A stretch of 64,000 nucleotides of DNA from Paenibacillus sp. FSL K6-3182 (GTDB taxonomy: Bacteria > Bacillota > Bacilli > Paenibacillales > Paenibacillaceae). Positions 33,885 to 42,928 of this stretch are shown piece by piece (the stretch's first letter is position 1; the number at the start of each line of letters is the position of its first letter). The translations under genes and the position numbers were made by a program. Below the pieces are notes generated by a model. That model was given only the letters and a program-made list of their open reading frames with translations, searched no databases and was not told the DNA's origin. The DNA is taken from NCBI RefSeq assembly GCF_037976325.1, contig NZ_CP150265.1, positions 5,841,001-5,905,000 of the forward strand. Direction: 5' to 3'.

Positions 33885-34781
33885 CTACTCTTTCAATGAT
33901 CCAACAAGAACACCTTTAACGAAATATTTCTGGACGAATGGATACACCATAATGATAGGAATCGTGGCAACCATCATCGTTGCCATAGACAACGATTTGC
34001 TCGTTACCGTTCTCATTTTGGCTAACTGCCCTTGCGCAGCAGAATCTAGCTGTGACATTTGATCCGATACGATATTAGAGTTCAAAATCTGCTTAAGCAT
34101 CGTTTGTATAGGAAGCAGCTTCTCATTGGTGATGTAGATACTTGGACCAAACCAATCATTCCAATGAAAAACAGCCGTGAAAAGCGACAACGTTGCAATA
34201 ACGGGACCAGAGAGCGGAACAACAATGCGGAAGAAGATACCCCAGTTGCCGCTTCCATCGATTTTCGCCGATTCCTCAAGCCCTGCAGGCAAGCCTTGGA
34301 AGAATGTTCGGAAGATGATCATGTTCCAAACGCTGACTAGTGTTGGAATAATGAATACCCAGAATGTATTCATGAGGTGAAGCTCACGAATGAGCAAGAA
34401 AGAAGGAATAAGTCCACCACTGAAGTACATCGTAATGATACACAAGATCATGTAAAACTTGCGGCCCATCAATTCTTTCTTCGAGAGGCCATAGGCGAAT
34501 AATGCCGTTATAAATATGGATGCGATTGTACCGACAACCGTCCGACTGATCGAAACCAGAAACGCAGTTACCAATCGTTCATCCTTGAATACGATACCAT
34601 AGTTTTCTAAAGTCCAATCACGCGGCCAAAAGGTTACGCCCCCCATGGAGGTGTCTATTCCGCTGTTGAAGGATATGACAAGTGCATTCCAGAATGGATA
34701 AAAGGTCATAAAAGCTAATAACGTTAGTAAGATGTAGATGGTCACCGTCATCACGCGGTCTCCAAAACTGAGCCTGATCAC
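33885..34781 (-). CDS. carbohydrate ABC permease, LplC type, locus 2
   Basis: The protein has 298 aa. The start is the GTG at 34781, preceded by GGCGGATGATGCA. Six membrane segments and the EAA loop LEESAKIDGSGNWGIFFRIV (about 170-190). The conserved end YPFVQKYFVKGVLVGSLKE is typical of LplC-type permeases and recurs in the other two LplC genes here. Pairs with the LplB gene 35 nt upstream. Confidence 0.93.
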   Translation of the reverse strand: MIRLSFGDRVMTVTIYILLTLLAFMTFYPFWNALVISFNSGIDTSMGGVTFWPRDWTLENYGIVFKDERLVTAFLVSISRTVVGTIASIFITALFAYGLSKKELMGRKFYMILCIITMYFSGGLIPSFLLIRELHLMNTFWVFIIPTLVSVWNMIIFRTFFQGLPAGLEESAKIDGSGNWGIFFRIVVPLSGPVIATLSLFTAVFHWNDWFGPSIYITNEKLLPIQTMLKQILNSNIVSDQMSQLDSAAQGQLAKMRTVTSKSLSMATMMVATIPIIMVYPFVQKYFVKGVLVGSLKE

Positions 34782-34815
34782 TGCATCATCCGCCTTTCCG
34801 GGCTAATTGTATAGT

Positions 34816-35778
34816 TTACCACAAGCTGCTGCCGGCCCTGCGTGCCAGAAAGTTCGCCATTGTCAAAAGTCCTACGCTGATAACGGCTTTGAACAATCCA
34901 ACCGCTGTTGCGTATGAGTATCTAGAGCTTTGTATCCCGACTCGATAAACGTACGTATCGATAACATCTGACACGTCCCTGAGTACAGGGTTTACAGCAA
35001 GCAATAGAATGTCTTCGAAACCTGCATTGAGTAGATTACCAATCGCCAGAATCATGAAGATAAGGACAACCGGCATGATCGAAGGCAATGTGATCAAAAA
35101 GATTTGTTTGAATTTACTCGCACCATCCATAGATGCTGCTTCATACATGCTTGGATCAATACTTGCTATTGCTGCTAGATAGACGATGGAGCCAAATCCA
35201 ATTTCCTTCCATACCCCAGTCGAAACGAGGATGGACCAGAATAATTCTGGAAGTGATAGAAAGTTGATCGGTTCATCGATAAAGTTCATTTTCTCAAGTA
35301 CGATGTTAATACTTCCATTGTCCGTGGACAGCATCGACATAATCAGACCCGCAACGATTACCCATGACATAAAGTGAGGCAGGTAACTTACCGTTTGAAC
35401 CAGCCGCTTAAACATTAGGTTTTTCACTTCGTTAAGCATAAGCGCCAGCAAAATCGGTGCCGGGAATCCAATGAAAAATTTCAACAAGCTGATAATAACC
35501 GTATTTCGCATGACCTTGAAAAACTCCGGGGAGCTGAAGAACATGTCAAAATGTTTTAATCCAACCCATTCGCTTGCCATAAAACCTTTGAAGATGCTGT
35601 AGTCTTGAAATGCCATCAATATACCGTACATTGGGATGTAACTAAACACGATGATTAGTAACAATGCCGGCAATACCATCATTTGAATGTCCCATTGTTT
35701 TGCGAAACGCAGAAACGCATTTTTAGTTTTAGGTTTTGGTTTTTTTAATAGTTCTTCATTAACCGATAGTTGCGCCAC
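34816..35778 (-). CDS. carbohydrate ABC permease, LplB type, locus 2
   Basis: The protein has 320 aa. The start is the GTG at 35778, with GGGGG 8 nt upstream. Six membrane segments, EAA loop YEAASMDGASKFKQIFLITL (about 215-235), and the LplB hallmark block YLPHFMSWVIVAG. First gene of the locus 2 operon; the promoter should be in 35779-35900. Confidence 0.93.
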   Translation of the reverse strand: MAQLSVNEELLKKPKPKTKNAFLRFAKQWDIQMMVLPALLLIIVFSYIPMYGILMAFQDYSIFKGFMASEWVGLKHFDMFFSSPEFFKVMRNTVIISLLKFFIGFPAPILLALMLNEVKNLMFKRLVQTVSYLPHFMSWVIVAGLIMSMLSTDNGSINIVLEKMNFIDEPINFLSLPELFWSILVSTGVWKEIGFGSIVYLAAIASIDPSMYEAASMDGASKFKQIFLITLPSIMPVVLIFMILAIGNLLNAGFEDILLLAVNPVLRDVSDVIDTYVYRVGIQSSRYSYATAVGLFKAVISVGLLTMANFLARRAGSSLW

Positions 35779-35904
35779 TACTCAATCCCCCTTGCTCTAG
35801 TTGTTCTACTAGTATTCTATCGCGATCATAAACGCACTAATAGCTATCTGAACAACTAAAAATGATACTTTTCAATCATTGGAGTAAGCGCAATCATTAA
35901 TAAG

Positions 35905-35942
35905 TATAAAAAAAGCAGATCGAGAAATCGTCTCGATCTGCT
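35905..35942 (-). terminator. rho-independent terminator after YheC/D-like gene
   Basis: AGCAGATCGAGA (35914-35925) pairs with TCTCGATCTGCT (35931-35942), followed by TTTTTTTAT on the minus strand. Confidence 0.92.
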
Positions 35943-35954
35943 TTACATTTTTTT

Positions 35955-36734
35955 TCATTTTGCATCGCGTCTTCCGTAGCTGGCAGCAAAATGTTTCATT
36001 TTTTTATAGGCCGAAGGATCAAGCTTTTTAAGGGGATGAAATTGCGGATGATTGGAATTCACCTCAAGAACCCATAACTGCTGCTTCTGATCATATGCAA
36101 AGTCGATGCCAAGCTCGTGCATACCCGATCGTTTTTTACTTAATGTCCGTGATATTCGCAGGGCCACCTTGCTTAGTCTGCTGATCCGCTTATCCGTTGC
36201 TTCAATAGAAAGTCCTTGCCTTTCTCCAAGTTTTTTCATCGAATAGATTGCTCCGTCTTGATAATAGTTCGTTACGATTTTATGGCGAGCTCCTACCTTT
36301 ACCATTAAACCCGTACAAACCCACTTACCTTCCGGCTTCCGCTGAACCATCGCTCGAATATCGTAGGGACATCCATCCACGCGATCTAATGATATTCCTT
36401 TTTGAATAATAAGCTTACTCGATTTCATTTTCTTTATTTGCGAATAAGCTTCGGAAACGGAATTATAAAAATTTTTTATTTGTTTTTTCTTAACGATTGA
36501 ATAAAGCTCATAACCCGAATTCACCCGTTTCAGCTTAAATATGCCCAAACCGAGTGAGCCAATATCTGGCTTGACATAAACGGTGTCATGACGGTTTAGC
36601 ATCATCTGCAAGTGCTCACGGCTGAATGATACCGTATTCGGTACATACCGCTTCAATTTTTTATTCGCACATAAGTATTTGCAGACCCGCAGTTTTCCTC
36701 TTATATTGCGACTTGCATACTTTTTCTTATACAC
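35955..36734 (-). CDS. YheC/YheD-family ATP-grasp protein
   Basis: The protein has 259 aa. The start is the GTG at 36734, with AGGTGA 6 nt upstream. The ATP-grasp fold is indicated by VYVKPDIGSLGLGIFKL (about 55-72), YDIRAMVQRK and the metal-binding ELGIDFAYD and LWVLEVNSNHP near 225-245. It is shorter than B. subtilis YheC/YheD (360-450 aa) and lacks most of their N-terminal region. This family is associated with the endospore coat; the ligation product is not known. It stands alone between two terminated units. Confidence 0.85.
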   Translation of the reverse strand: MYKKKYASRNIRGKLRVCKYLCANKKLKRYVPNTVSFSREHLQMMLNRHDTVYVKPDIGSLGLGIFKLKRVNSGYELYSIVKKKQIKNFYNSVSEAYSQIKKMKSSKLIIQKGISLDRVDGCPYDIRAMVQRKPEGKWVCTGLMVKVGARHKIVTNYYQDGAIYSMKKLGERQGLSIEATDKRISRLSKVALRISRTLSKKRSGMHELGIDFAYDQKQQLWVLEVNSNHPQFHPLKKLDPSAYKKMKHFAASYGRRDAK

Positions 36735-37033
36735 AAAAGTTCACCTCAGCTTACTTTATGACAGGATGAACAAGTGCAACTGTACGAACGTTTATAGACA
36801 GCAAATATACTAAATCCATTTTTCTTCCAACGGATTGGAACATTTTTCATATGATACACGTTATAATGGAGTTAATATAAGCGAAAGGTGAGCAGCAGAA
36901 TAAAAACTAGGAATGATAGGAATGGTTGTAACTTGAAAGAACTCGTTTAACCCAAATAGACCCATTAGACACAAAGCTTGAGGTCACATTATTATTTATA
37001 AGTGTTATAAATCATGAAAAGCGGGGCAATGAA
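36735..37033. other. divergent intergenic region
   Basis: AT-rich spacer between the YheC/D-like gene and the glycosyltransferase. It must hold both promoters, but no clear -35/-10 pair is convincing. TTATAAGTGTTATAAATC just before the glycosyltransferase is the best candidate region. No ORF with a ribosome site was seen. Confidence 0.4.
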
Positions 37034-38335
37034 ATGAAAATTTTTCAAAAAGTAGGCAATGAAGCACTTTTATACCGTATTATTTTAGCAGCTGTTGTTG
37101 TGTTTTTCATTGCAATAGGAACATTCATAACGTTTCAGCAAGGCAGCGATATGTATTTAGGCAATTTCGAAGAATATAATAACGATGATGTAAAATATAT
37201 ACGAAGTGCCGAGACATTGCTTAATGAAGGTACATTTACTTATCACAAAGTAGAAGATTCGACTGTATTTATTATGCCTGCCCTTACGATGGTGTTGGCA
37301 TTTTGTATGAAGATATTTGGATATTGGAACGGAATTACCGCATTCCGCATTCTTCAAGTTTTAATGATGGCAGGAACGATGATTCTTCTTTATCAAGTTT
37401 GTCGACGATTTTTCCATGAACGAATTGGTGTCATAGCAATCCTACTGTTCGCGCTATATGCACCTAACTATATGGCAGCAAATTTGATTTTAACGGAGGC
37501 CTTTGGGCAGTTATTTTTATGGCTGTTTATTTATACCGGAATTGTAGCTGTAGATAAAAAGAAGTTGAGTTGGTTCGCCATTGCAGCAGTATGTTTAAGT
37601 ATCGGGATATATGCAAGGCCAAACTTTGCACTCCTTCCGGTCGTATTTTTAATCTACATGCTAGTTAGAGGATATAAAATAAAAGAGATTATTAAACCTG
37701 CGATTGTAGTATCTGCTGTAATATTAATTTGCATTTCCCCTTGGTGGATAAGAAATGCTATCGTATTTGATAAGTTTATTCCGCTCACGCTCTCGTCCGG
37801 CAATCCATCTGTATTAGGAGCTATGATCGATTGGAGATATCCTGCTGGTGCAGAAGAGAAATTCAAAGAGGATTTTACGCGGTTAGGCGAGGCGAAAGAT
37901 GCCATCGAATCCAATGAAATTCAAGCTGAGCTTGCCAAAAAAATTAGAAATTATGGATTTGAAACGGATCGCAATCGTTATATTAAACATTACACCGTTG
38001 ATCGGGTAGTCGATATGGTCAAAGTACCTTATTATTGGAAGCCCGTACTTCATATTTCGAAACCCATCGTGGGCGTTTACCACTACGTGCTGCTATTGCT
38101 CGGAGTAATTGGATTGCTCATGACCGTTATTTTTAAAAGCAAACGCAAAGAACTATCTATATTGATAATAACCATTTTATATTTCATATTTACTTCGCTG
38201 CCATTTATTACATTTGAACGATACGGTTACTTCATTATGGCGTTTATCACGATATATGCAGCCTATCTCATTCATGAGCTAGTTGAAGCTGTGCGTTCGA
38301 AGAAGAGAAGTTCTTTGAGACAACCAAACCATTAG
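37034..38335 (+). CDS. GT39/ArnT-like membrane glycosyltransferase
   Basis: The protein has 433 aa; ATG at 37034 after a modest GGGGC site. About ten hydrophobic segments. The first extracytoplasmic loop has the acidic pair in NNDDVKYIRSAETLL (about 50-64), the catalytic feature of dolichyl-phosphate-mannose and ArnT-type transferases (PMT_2), which move a sugar from a lipid carrier to an acceptor outside the membrane. Moderately AT-rich compared with neighbours, suggesting it may be acquired. Lone gene; the acceptor could be a cell-wall polymer or surface protein. Confidence 0.82.
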   Translation: MKIFQKVGNEALLYRIILAAVVVFFIAIGTFITFQQGSDMYLGNFEEYNNDDVKYIRSAETLLNEGTFTYHKVEDSTVFIMPALTMVLAFCMKIFGYWNGITAFRILQVLMMAGTMILLYQVCRRFFHERIGVIAILLFALYAPNYMAANLILTEAFGQLFLWLFIYTGIVAVDKKKLSWFAIAAVCLSIGIYARPNFALLPVVFLIYMLVRGYKIKEIIKPAIVVSAVILICISPWWIRNAIVFDKFIPLTLSSGNPSVLGAMIDWRYPAGAEEKFKEDFTRLGEAKDAIESNEIQAELAKKIRNYGFETDRNRYIKHYTVDRVVDMVKVPYYWKPVLHISKPIVGVYHYVLLLLGVIGLLMTVIFKSKRKELSILIITILYFIFTSLPFITFERYGYFIMAFITIYAAYLIHELVEAVRSKKRSSLRQPNH

Positions 38336-38339
38336 AGGG

Positions 38340-38620
38340 AGGAACCAACCTTTAAAGGCTTCTACCAAACCTTCAAAGGCTTTTCCAGACCTTATAGGAT
38401 TAATACCGGACCTTCAAAGGACAAACACTTAAAGGATTACTACCAAACCTTCAAGGGCGTTTCGAACCCACCCAAACCCTCCCTTCCAAGGGAGGGCCCC
38501 AAGGGCTGCGCCCTCTGGACACCCGCAATTGGACTAACGTTAAAGCTAACCATGCGCTCGTTTGATCCATTTGTGTTGGAACGCTTTCGTCCCTTTGGGA
38601 CACGCTTTACTTTGGGTGCA
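38340..38620. repeat. palindrome-rich intergenic repeat region
   Basis: Six or so variants of the near-palindrome CCTTCAAAGG (CCTTTAAAGG, CCTTCAAAGG, CTTAAAGG, CCTTCAAGGG) occur within 38340-38455 at irregular spacing. They are followed by a perfect hairpin CCCTCCCTTCCAAGGGAGGG (38477-38496), AGGGCTGCGCCCT and GTCCCTTTGGGAC. No ORF with a ribosome site lies here. It looks like a composite of non-coding dispersed elements. Confidence 0.7.
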
Positions 38621-38623
38621 TAA

Positions 38624-38826
38624 TTCGCTGATTACTTCTATAAGGAACTGTATGATGCTTATTTTGCTGAAAACTACTTTGCTAAAGTTCTAACGAATCC
38701 TAGGGACGTTATCTCATGTTATTTGGGGTGATATGTGTTACTTTTCCCGAAATAACGATCCTGGGGTTCGTTAGATTGTTAATCTAATACGAAACGCTTG
38801 AATAAGAACTGCTCGGTTCGTTAGAG
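38624..38826 (+). repeat. dispersed repeat, copy B (about 200 bp)
   Basis: Same element as the minus strand of 16606-16803. It has an internal inverted repeat: TCTAACGAATCC near 38689 and the complement of GGGGTTCGTTAGA near 38763, extending to about 27 bp per arm with mismatches, each arm running into CGTTAT. This gives a long hairpin resembling REP or MITE-type non-autonomous elements. No coding capacity is conserved between copies. Confidence 0.75.
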
Positions 38827-38880
38827 TTGGCAATCGCGTCGCTCTGCCTAAACTTCATCCATAAAACACAGAAATACAGA

Positions 38881-38932
38881 AGGGGCTGTTCCTAGCGTAG
38901 ATAAATCTACGTTTGGAACAGCCCCTGTTTAT
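38881..38932 (-). terminator. terminator for locus 3 importer operon
   Basis: AGGGGCTGTTCC (38881-38892) pairs with GGAACAGCCCCT (38915-38926), with an inner CGTAGA/TCTACG stem. T-rich sequence follows on the minus strand. Confidence 0.88.
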
Positions 38933-38970
38933 TCGTTGGATATGAGTGAGTGCGTGCTGCGTTTACTCGA

Positions 38971-39849
38971 TTACTCTTTGACCGAACCCATTACCAAGCC
39001 TTTAACAAAAAACTTTTGGAGGAATGGATATACGATAAGTATCGGGAGAGCGCCGATGAAGATTTGGGCTGATTTTACTGTTTTTTGTGAGATTAGCGCT
39101 AAATCAGCTGGGTTCATGCTCATCGAGCTCATATCGCGCTGGATGATGACCGTTTGAAGGAATGTGGCCAGCGGATAACGCTTTGGATCTCCGATATAAA
39201 GCAAGCCGTCAAACCATGAATTCCAATGAAAGACCATGCTGAACAAAGCGAGCGTTGCAATGGCCGGTAAAGAAACGGGTAGATAGATGCTGAACAATGT
39301 ACGGAAATGTCCTGCTCCATCAATGAGCGCTGCTTCCTCCAGCTCCTTGGGTACTCCGCGGAAAAAGTTGAGCATGAGGATGGTTAAGAAGACATTAACC
39401 GCTCCTGGAAGCACGAGCACCCAAAAGTTGTCCATAAGGCCAATCTTTTGAATGACCATATAAAACGGGACAAGTCCCCCATTAAAGAGCATCGTGAATA
39501 CGAACAGCCATGCATAAATATTTCTCCCGCGGAATGCGGTGTTTTCTTTGGATAGCGGATAAGCAGCCAAGAAAGCTAACAATAAAGTCAACAGCGTACC
39601 GATTACCGTCCTCTGAACGGCGATCCACATCGAGTTTAGAAAGATTGGATTGCTTGTCGTTTTTCGGTAAGCATCCAACGTAAAATCGACCGGCCATAGA
39701 CCGACGATATTGGCATCCGCTGCCGCCTTTGCACTTAGCGAAACGGCAAGCACATGTAGCAGCGGAATCACACATAGCAGGGCAAGAACGATCAATAGGA
39801 TCGTATTAAACGTGTTGAAAACGCGATAGGATGGTGATTTATGATACAT
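38971..39849 (-). CDS. carbohydrate ABC permease, LplC type, locus 3
   Basis: The protein has 292 aa from the ATG at 39849, 9 nt after AGGAGG; an earlier in-frame ATG at 39885 lies upstream of that site. Six membrane segments; EAA loop LEEAALIDGAGHFRTLFSIYLP; conserved end YPFLQKFFVKGLVMGSVKE. Last gene of the locus 3 unit. Confidence 0.93.
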   Translation of the reverse strand: MYHKSPSYRVFNTFNTILLIVLALLCVIPLLHVLAVSLSAKAAADANIVGLWPVDFTLDAYRKTTSNPIFLNSMWIAVQRTVIGTLLTLLLAFLAAYPLSKENTAFRGRNIYAWLFVFTMLFNGGLVPFYMVIQKIGLMDNFWVLVLPGAVNVFLTILMLNFFRGVPKELEEAALIDGAGHFRTLFSIYLPVSLPAIATLALFSMVFHWNSWFDGLLYIGDPKRYPLATFLQTVIIQRDMSSMSMNPADLALISQKTVKSAQIFIGALPILIVYPFLQKFFVKGLVMGSVKE

Positions 39850-39931
39850 TCGGCAGGTCCTCCTTTGGCTAGCGTAAACGGCCATCGCGTCCTCAGACGG
39901 CTAACTCGTTTCGCGATCTTGCTTATATTTT

Positions 39932-40900
39932 TTAAAAAATTCTGTAATTGGCTAGTTTGTAAGCAAGGCGATAGGAGATAACGACTAAGACAAAGCTGAT
40001 CACCGATTTAAACAATCCGATTGCCGTACCAAAGCCCATTTCGCCGCTTAAAATAGCTGTGCGGTATACAAACGTATCAATAATATCGCCCTTCGCGTAA
40101 ACCAAGGAATTATAAAGGTTGAAAATTTGATCGAAGCCCGCATTCAGCACGTTTCCGAGCGCCAGTGTACCGACTACAATAGCAATCGGAATCATCGACG
40201 GAACCGTAATATGAAGCGTCTGCTTCCAGCGGCTTGCGCCATCCACCTCTGCCGCCTCATAAAGCGATGGGTTTACGTTGGCAAGCGCTGCAAGGAATAC
40301 AACGGTACCAAAACCAAACTCTTTCCACACATCAGAGAGGATAACGGTGAAGCGGAACCAGTCGCCATCGCCTAGGAAGAAGATCGGCTCAATTCCGAAT
40401 ATTCCTGTTAGGAGACGGTTCACCAGCCCGCCTTCCGTCGATAGAAGATCTGTAAGAATACCGCCCAAGATGACCCAAGATAAAAAATGCGGCAGATAGA
40501 CTAACGTCTGTACAAAACGTTTGACAAGCTGTTTTCTAATTTCATTTAAAAGAATAGCGAATACGAATGGAGCAAAAAGATTCAGTACCATTTTGAAAAT
40601 AGCGATGATTAGCGTGTTCCAGATCACCTGCAAGCTGTCTTGCCTCTCGAACAAATAGCGGAACTGATCCAGTCCAACCCATTCCGAGCCTGTCAGGCCT
40701 AGCCATGGTTTATAATCCTGAAAAGCCATTACAAGTCCACCCATTGGCAAGTATGCGAAGATGATTAGAAAGACGAGGGATGGAAGCACCATAAGATGGA
40801 ATGGCCATTGCTTTATGAGGTAATAAAACAGCGGTTTTCCTTTTGATTTGACAACAGATACCGAAATGTCATCTTGTTGAATTGTTTGCTGCTGAGACAT
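39932..40900 (-). CDS. carbohydrate ABC permease, LplB type, locus 3
   Basis: The protein has 322 aa; GGAGGAACAAAAC before the ATG. Six membrane segments; hallmark YLPHFLSWVILGG; EAA loop YEAAEVDGASRWKQTLHITV. A terminator-like hairpin and 227 nt separate it from the upstream binding-protein gene, so the permeases are probably made by limited read-through or from a second promoter. Confidence 0.93.
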   Translation of the reverse strand: MSQQQTIQQDDISVSVVKSKGKPLFYYLIKQWPFHLMVLPSLVFLIIFAYLPMGGLVMAFQDYKPWLGLTGSEWVGLDQFRYLFERQDSLQVIWNTLIIAIFKMVLNLFAPFVFAILLNEIRKQLVKRFVQTLVYLPHFLSWVILGGILTDLLSTEGGLVNRLLTGIFGIEPIFFLGDGDWFRFTVILSDVWKEFGFGTVVFLAALANVNPSLYEAAEVDGASRWKQTLHITVPSMIPIAIVVGTLALGNVLNAGFDQIFNLYNSLVYAKGDIIDTFVYRTAILSGEMGFGTAIGLFKSVISFVLVVISYRLAYKLANYRIF

Positions 40901-41087
40901 GTTTTGTTCCTCCCGCTGGATGAAATGCAGAACGCAATCAGCCTTTCACGGCACGTATGCATCGCGTTCCTTATATAAAAATTATATCAGCGACGGAAAA
41001 ATTGAAGTAGCTAACAAACCCAACATTCATGGCACAAATGCAACCACTTTTGCGATCCAACATGTGAATTTAGCTTGCTGCATAACA

Positions 41088-41119
41088 CAAAAAAATGCGG
41101 CCCCTCAGGGACCGCATTT
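41088..41119 (-). terminator. terminator-like stem-loop after locus 3 binding protein
   Basis: AAATGCGGCCCC pairs with GGGACCGCATTT around a short loop, with TTTTTTTGTG following on the minus strand. A strong-looking terminator inside the transport operon. Confidence 0.88.
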
Positions 41120-41127
41120 CGTCAAGC

Positions 41128-42825
41128 TTATTTCGTTAAACTAGCATACCACTCATTAACTTCTTTCGTCATATCGTCGCCGCCGGATGACTTCCAGCTT
41201 TTCACGAATTCATCGAAAGCTTCAGCCGGTTTAGCGCCATAAATGATTTCGTTAAACGTTTGAGCTTCAATTTTTTTCAAATAGTCCATGCGTGATTTCA
41301 TTGTTTTGGTAGGAGGTCCTACAAACATATCCTTCTTGGAAATCGCATCTTGCTCCATAACGACAGTTGCCGCAAGTGCCGTTTCCGGTCCATACTGTGC
41401 AACAACTTCCTTCTCGCGATAAGTTTTTGCTTCTTTACCGTCAGCTAGGTTAAGCAATGCTTTAAACTGTGCATCAGGAATACGCGCACCATCGCGTACA
41501 ATGAAATAACGTAGTGGAGCCGTAATGGCACCGCCTGGAACATCATCCAAGTACAGCGGTTTGCCGCTAGCATCAAGAGCGTAATCATAACCTTCAAAAG
41601 CGCCTAGCTCGAACGGGCTTCCTTCTTGCGGGTCCGCTAGGTTGTCGAATAGATAGTTCTCGTAAGTGAAGAAAGCTTCTGGATTTTTCATATCTTTATT
41701 GATCAGAATAACGCCATTTACAAAGGAAGTGCCGTGACGCATTGCTTTACCGTCTTCACCAGTTGGAATCGCATAAGGCTTCCATACTGCGCCTTCAGCA
41801 TTTTTTGCTGTATCCAGCAGCGGCCAGCCGCTCATCCAGTAAGGTCCAGGGATAATGCCTGCTGTTCCAGCTACAGCTGGTTCAGACGTTTTATTCTCAT
41901 CCCACAGTGCTGCTTCTTTCGGAATATAACCTTTGTCGCGCCATTCTTTAAGCTTAATTAGGCCTTGCTTCATTCCTGCGTTCGTAGAACCGTATTCCAA
42001 AGTTCCATCCGCTGCCACATTCCATTGTGCAGGAAGTGTGCCATATGCGCCAAATACCCATGATGGATCACCCATCCAAGTGTTCATCGACGTTTTAAAG
42101 CCAACGCTTAGTGGAACAACTTTTTCTGGCGACAATCCTTGTGGATTATTGTTTTTAAAAGCTTCCATTACCGTTTCCAGCTCAGCAATCGTTTTTGGAG
42201 CTTTCAAATTAAGCTTATCCATCCAGTCTTGACGAATCCAGAGCACATAGTCGTTGTTGTAAGCATAATCAAGTAAAGGGATACCGATTCGTTTTCCATC
42301 ACGCATGTAAGCATTCCATACGCTGGTATCAAGATTCATTGCCGCTTTCCATTTCTCGCCGGCATATTTATCGAACAGCTCGCCTGCGTCTTGGAACATG
42401 CCGGAGTCAATTAGATCTTGTGCCAGCAGCTTGTCGCCAACGACAGCAACATCCGGCATTTTTTGCCCTGAAGACATCGCAAGGCGCATTTTTGTTGCAA
42501 ATGCTCCATTTGTATCTGTCACAGACCAAAGGGAATCTACTTTAATACCAAGCGTATCGAGCGCCCATTTTGTTGCCACGTTGTTTTCAATCGTTTCTCC
42601 CTCACGGAAGGTTAGCGCAGGGTCGACTCCCCATACAGTGGAAATCGTAACCGGCGGATCGTATTTCTCTTTGTAAGGGTTTTCCTCATTGCCCGCGGTA
42701 GTGTTATCGCTTGGCTTATTCGACGGCTCTGCCTTGTTGCCGCTGTTCGAGCAGCCAATGATGGCTGATACGATTAGAAGCATACAAAGCATGAACGTGA
42801 ACCGTTTCTTTGTTTTCATATTCAT
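41128..42825 (-). CDS. extracellular solute-binding lipoprotein, locus 3
   Basis: The protein has 565 aa from the ATG at 42825 (GGGGG 6 nt upstream); the ATG at 42840 lies before that site. Lipobox SAIIGCSN (Cys near 24), Asn/Lys-rich linker, then LplA-like family 1 binding fold (PYWMSGWPLLDTAKNAEGAVWKP split by loops, FVNGVILINKDMKNPEAFF). It serves the two permeases downstream. The substrate may be a galactan fragment, inferred only from GH53 remnants upstream of its regulators. Confidence 0.92.
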   Translation of the reverse strand: MNMKTKKRFTFMLCMLLIVSAIIGCSNSGNKAEPSNKPSDNTTAGNEENPYKEKYDPPVTISTVWGVDPALTFREGETIENNVATKWALDTLGIKVDSLWSVTDTNGAFATKMRLAMSSGQKMPDVAVVGDKLLAQDLIDSGMFQDAGELFDKYAGEKWKAAMNLDTSVWNAYMRDGKRIGIPLLDYAYNNDYVLWIRQDWMDKLNLKAPKTIAELETVMEAFKNNNPQGLSPEKVVPLSVGFKTSMNTWMGDPSWVFGAYGTLPAQWNVAADGTLEYGSTNAGMKQGLIKLKEWRDKGYIPKEAALWDENKTSEPAVAGTAGIIPGPYWMSGWPLLDTAKNAEGAVWKPYAIPTGEDGKAMRHGTSFVNGVILINKDMKNPEAFFTYENYLFDNLADPQEGSPFELGAFEGYDYALDASGKPLYLDDVPGGAITAPLRYFIVRDGARIPDAQFKALLNLADGKEAKTYREKEVVAQYGPETALAATVVMEQDAISKKDMFVGPPTKTMKSRMDYLKKIEAQTFNEIIYGAKPAEAFDEFVKSWKSSGGDDMTKEVNEWYASLTK

Positions 42826-42928
42826 TGTAATCCCCCTCATGATTATGTTCTACATGCTTAATTATAGGCTTAGGGGCAATTTCAGCCTATGACACAAAGC
42901 GAACATATCAGCACCTTTTACAACCACT

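Noticed and set aside
38340..38460. CRISPR array
   Set aside because: Repeats are 10 nt, irregularly spaced and variable; no cas genes are present.
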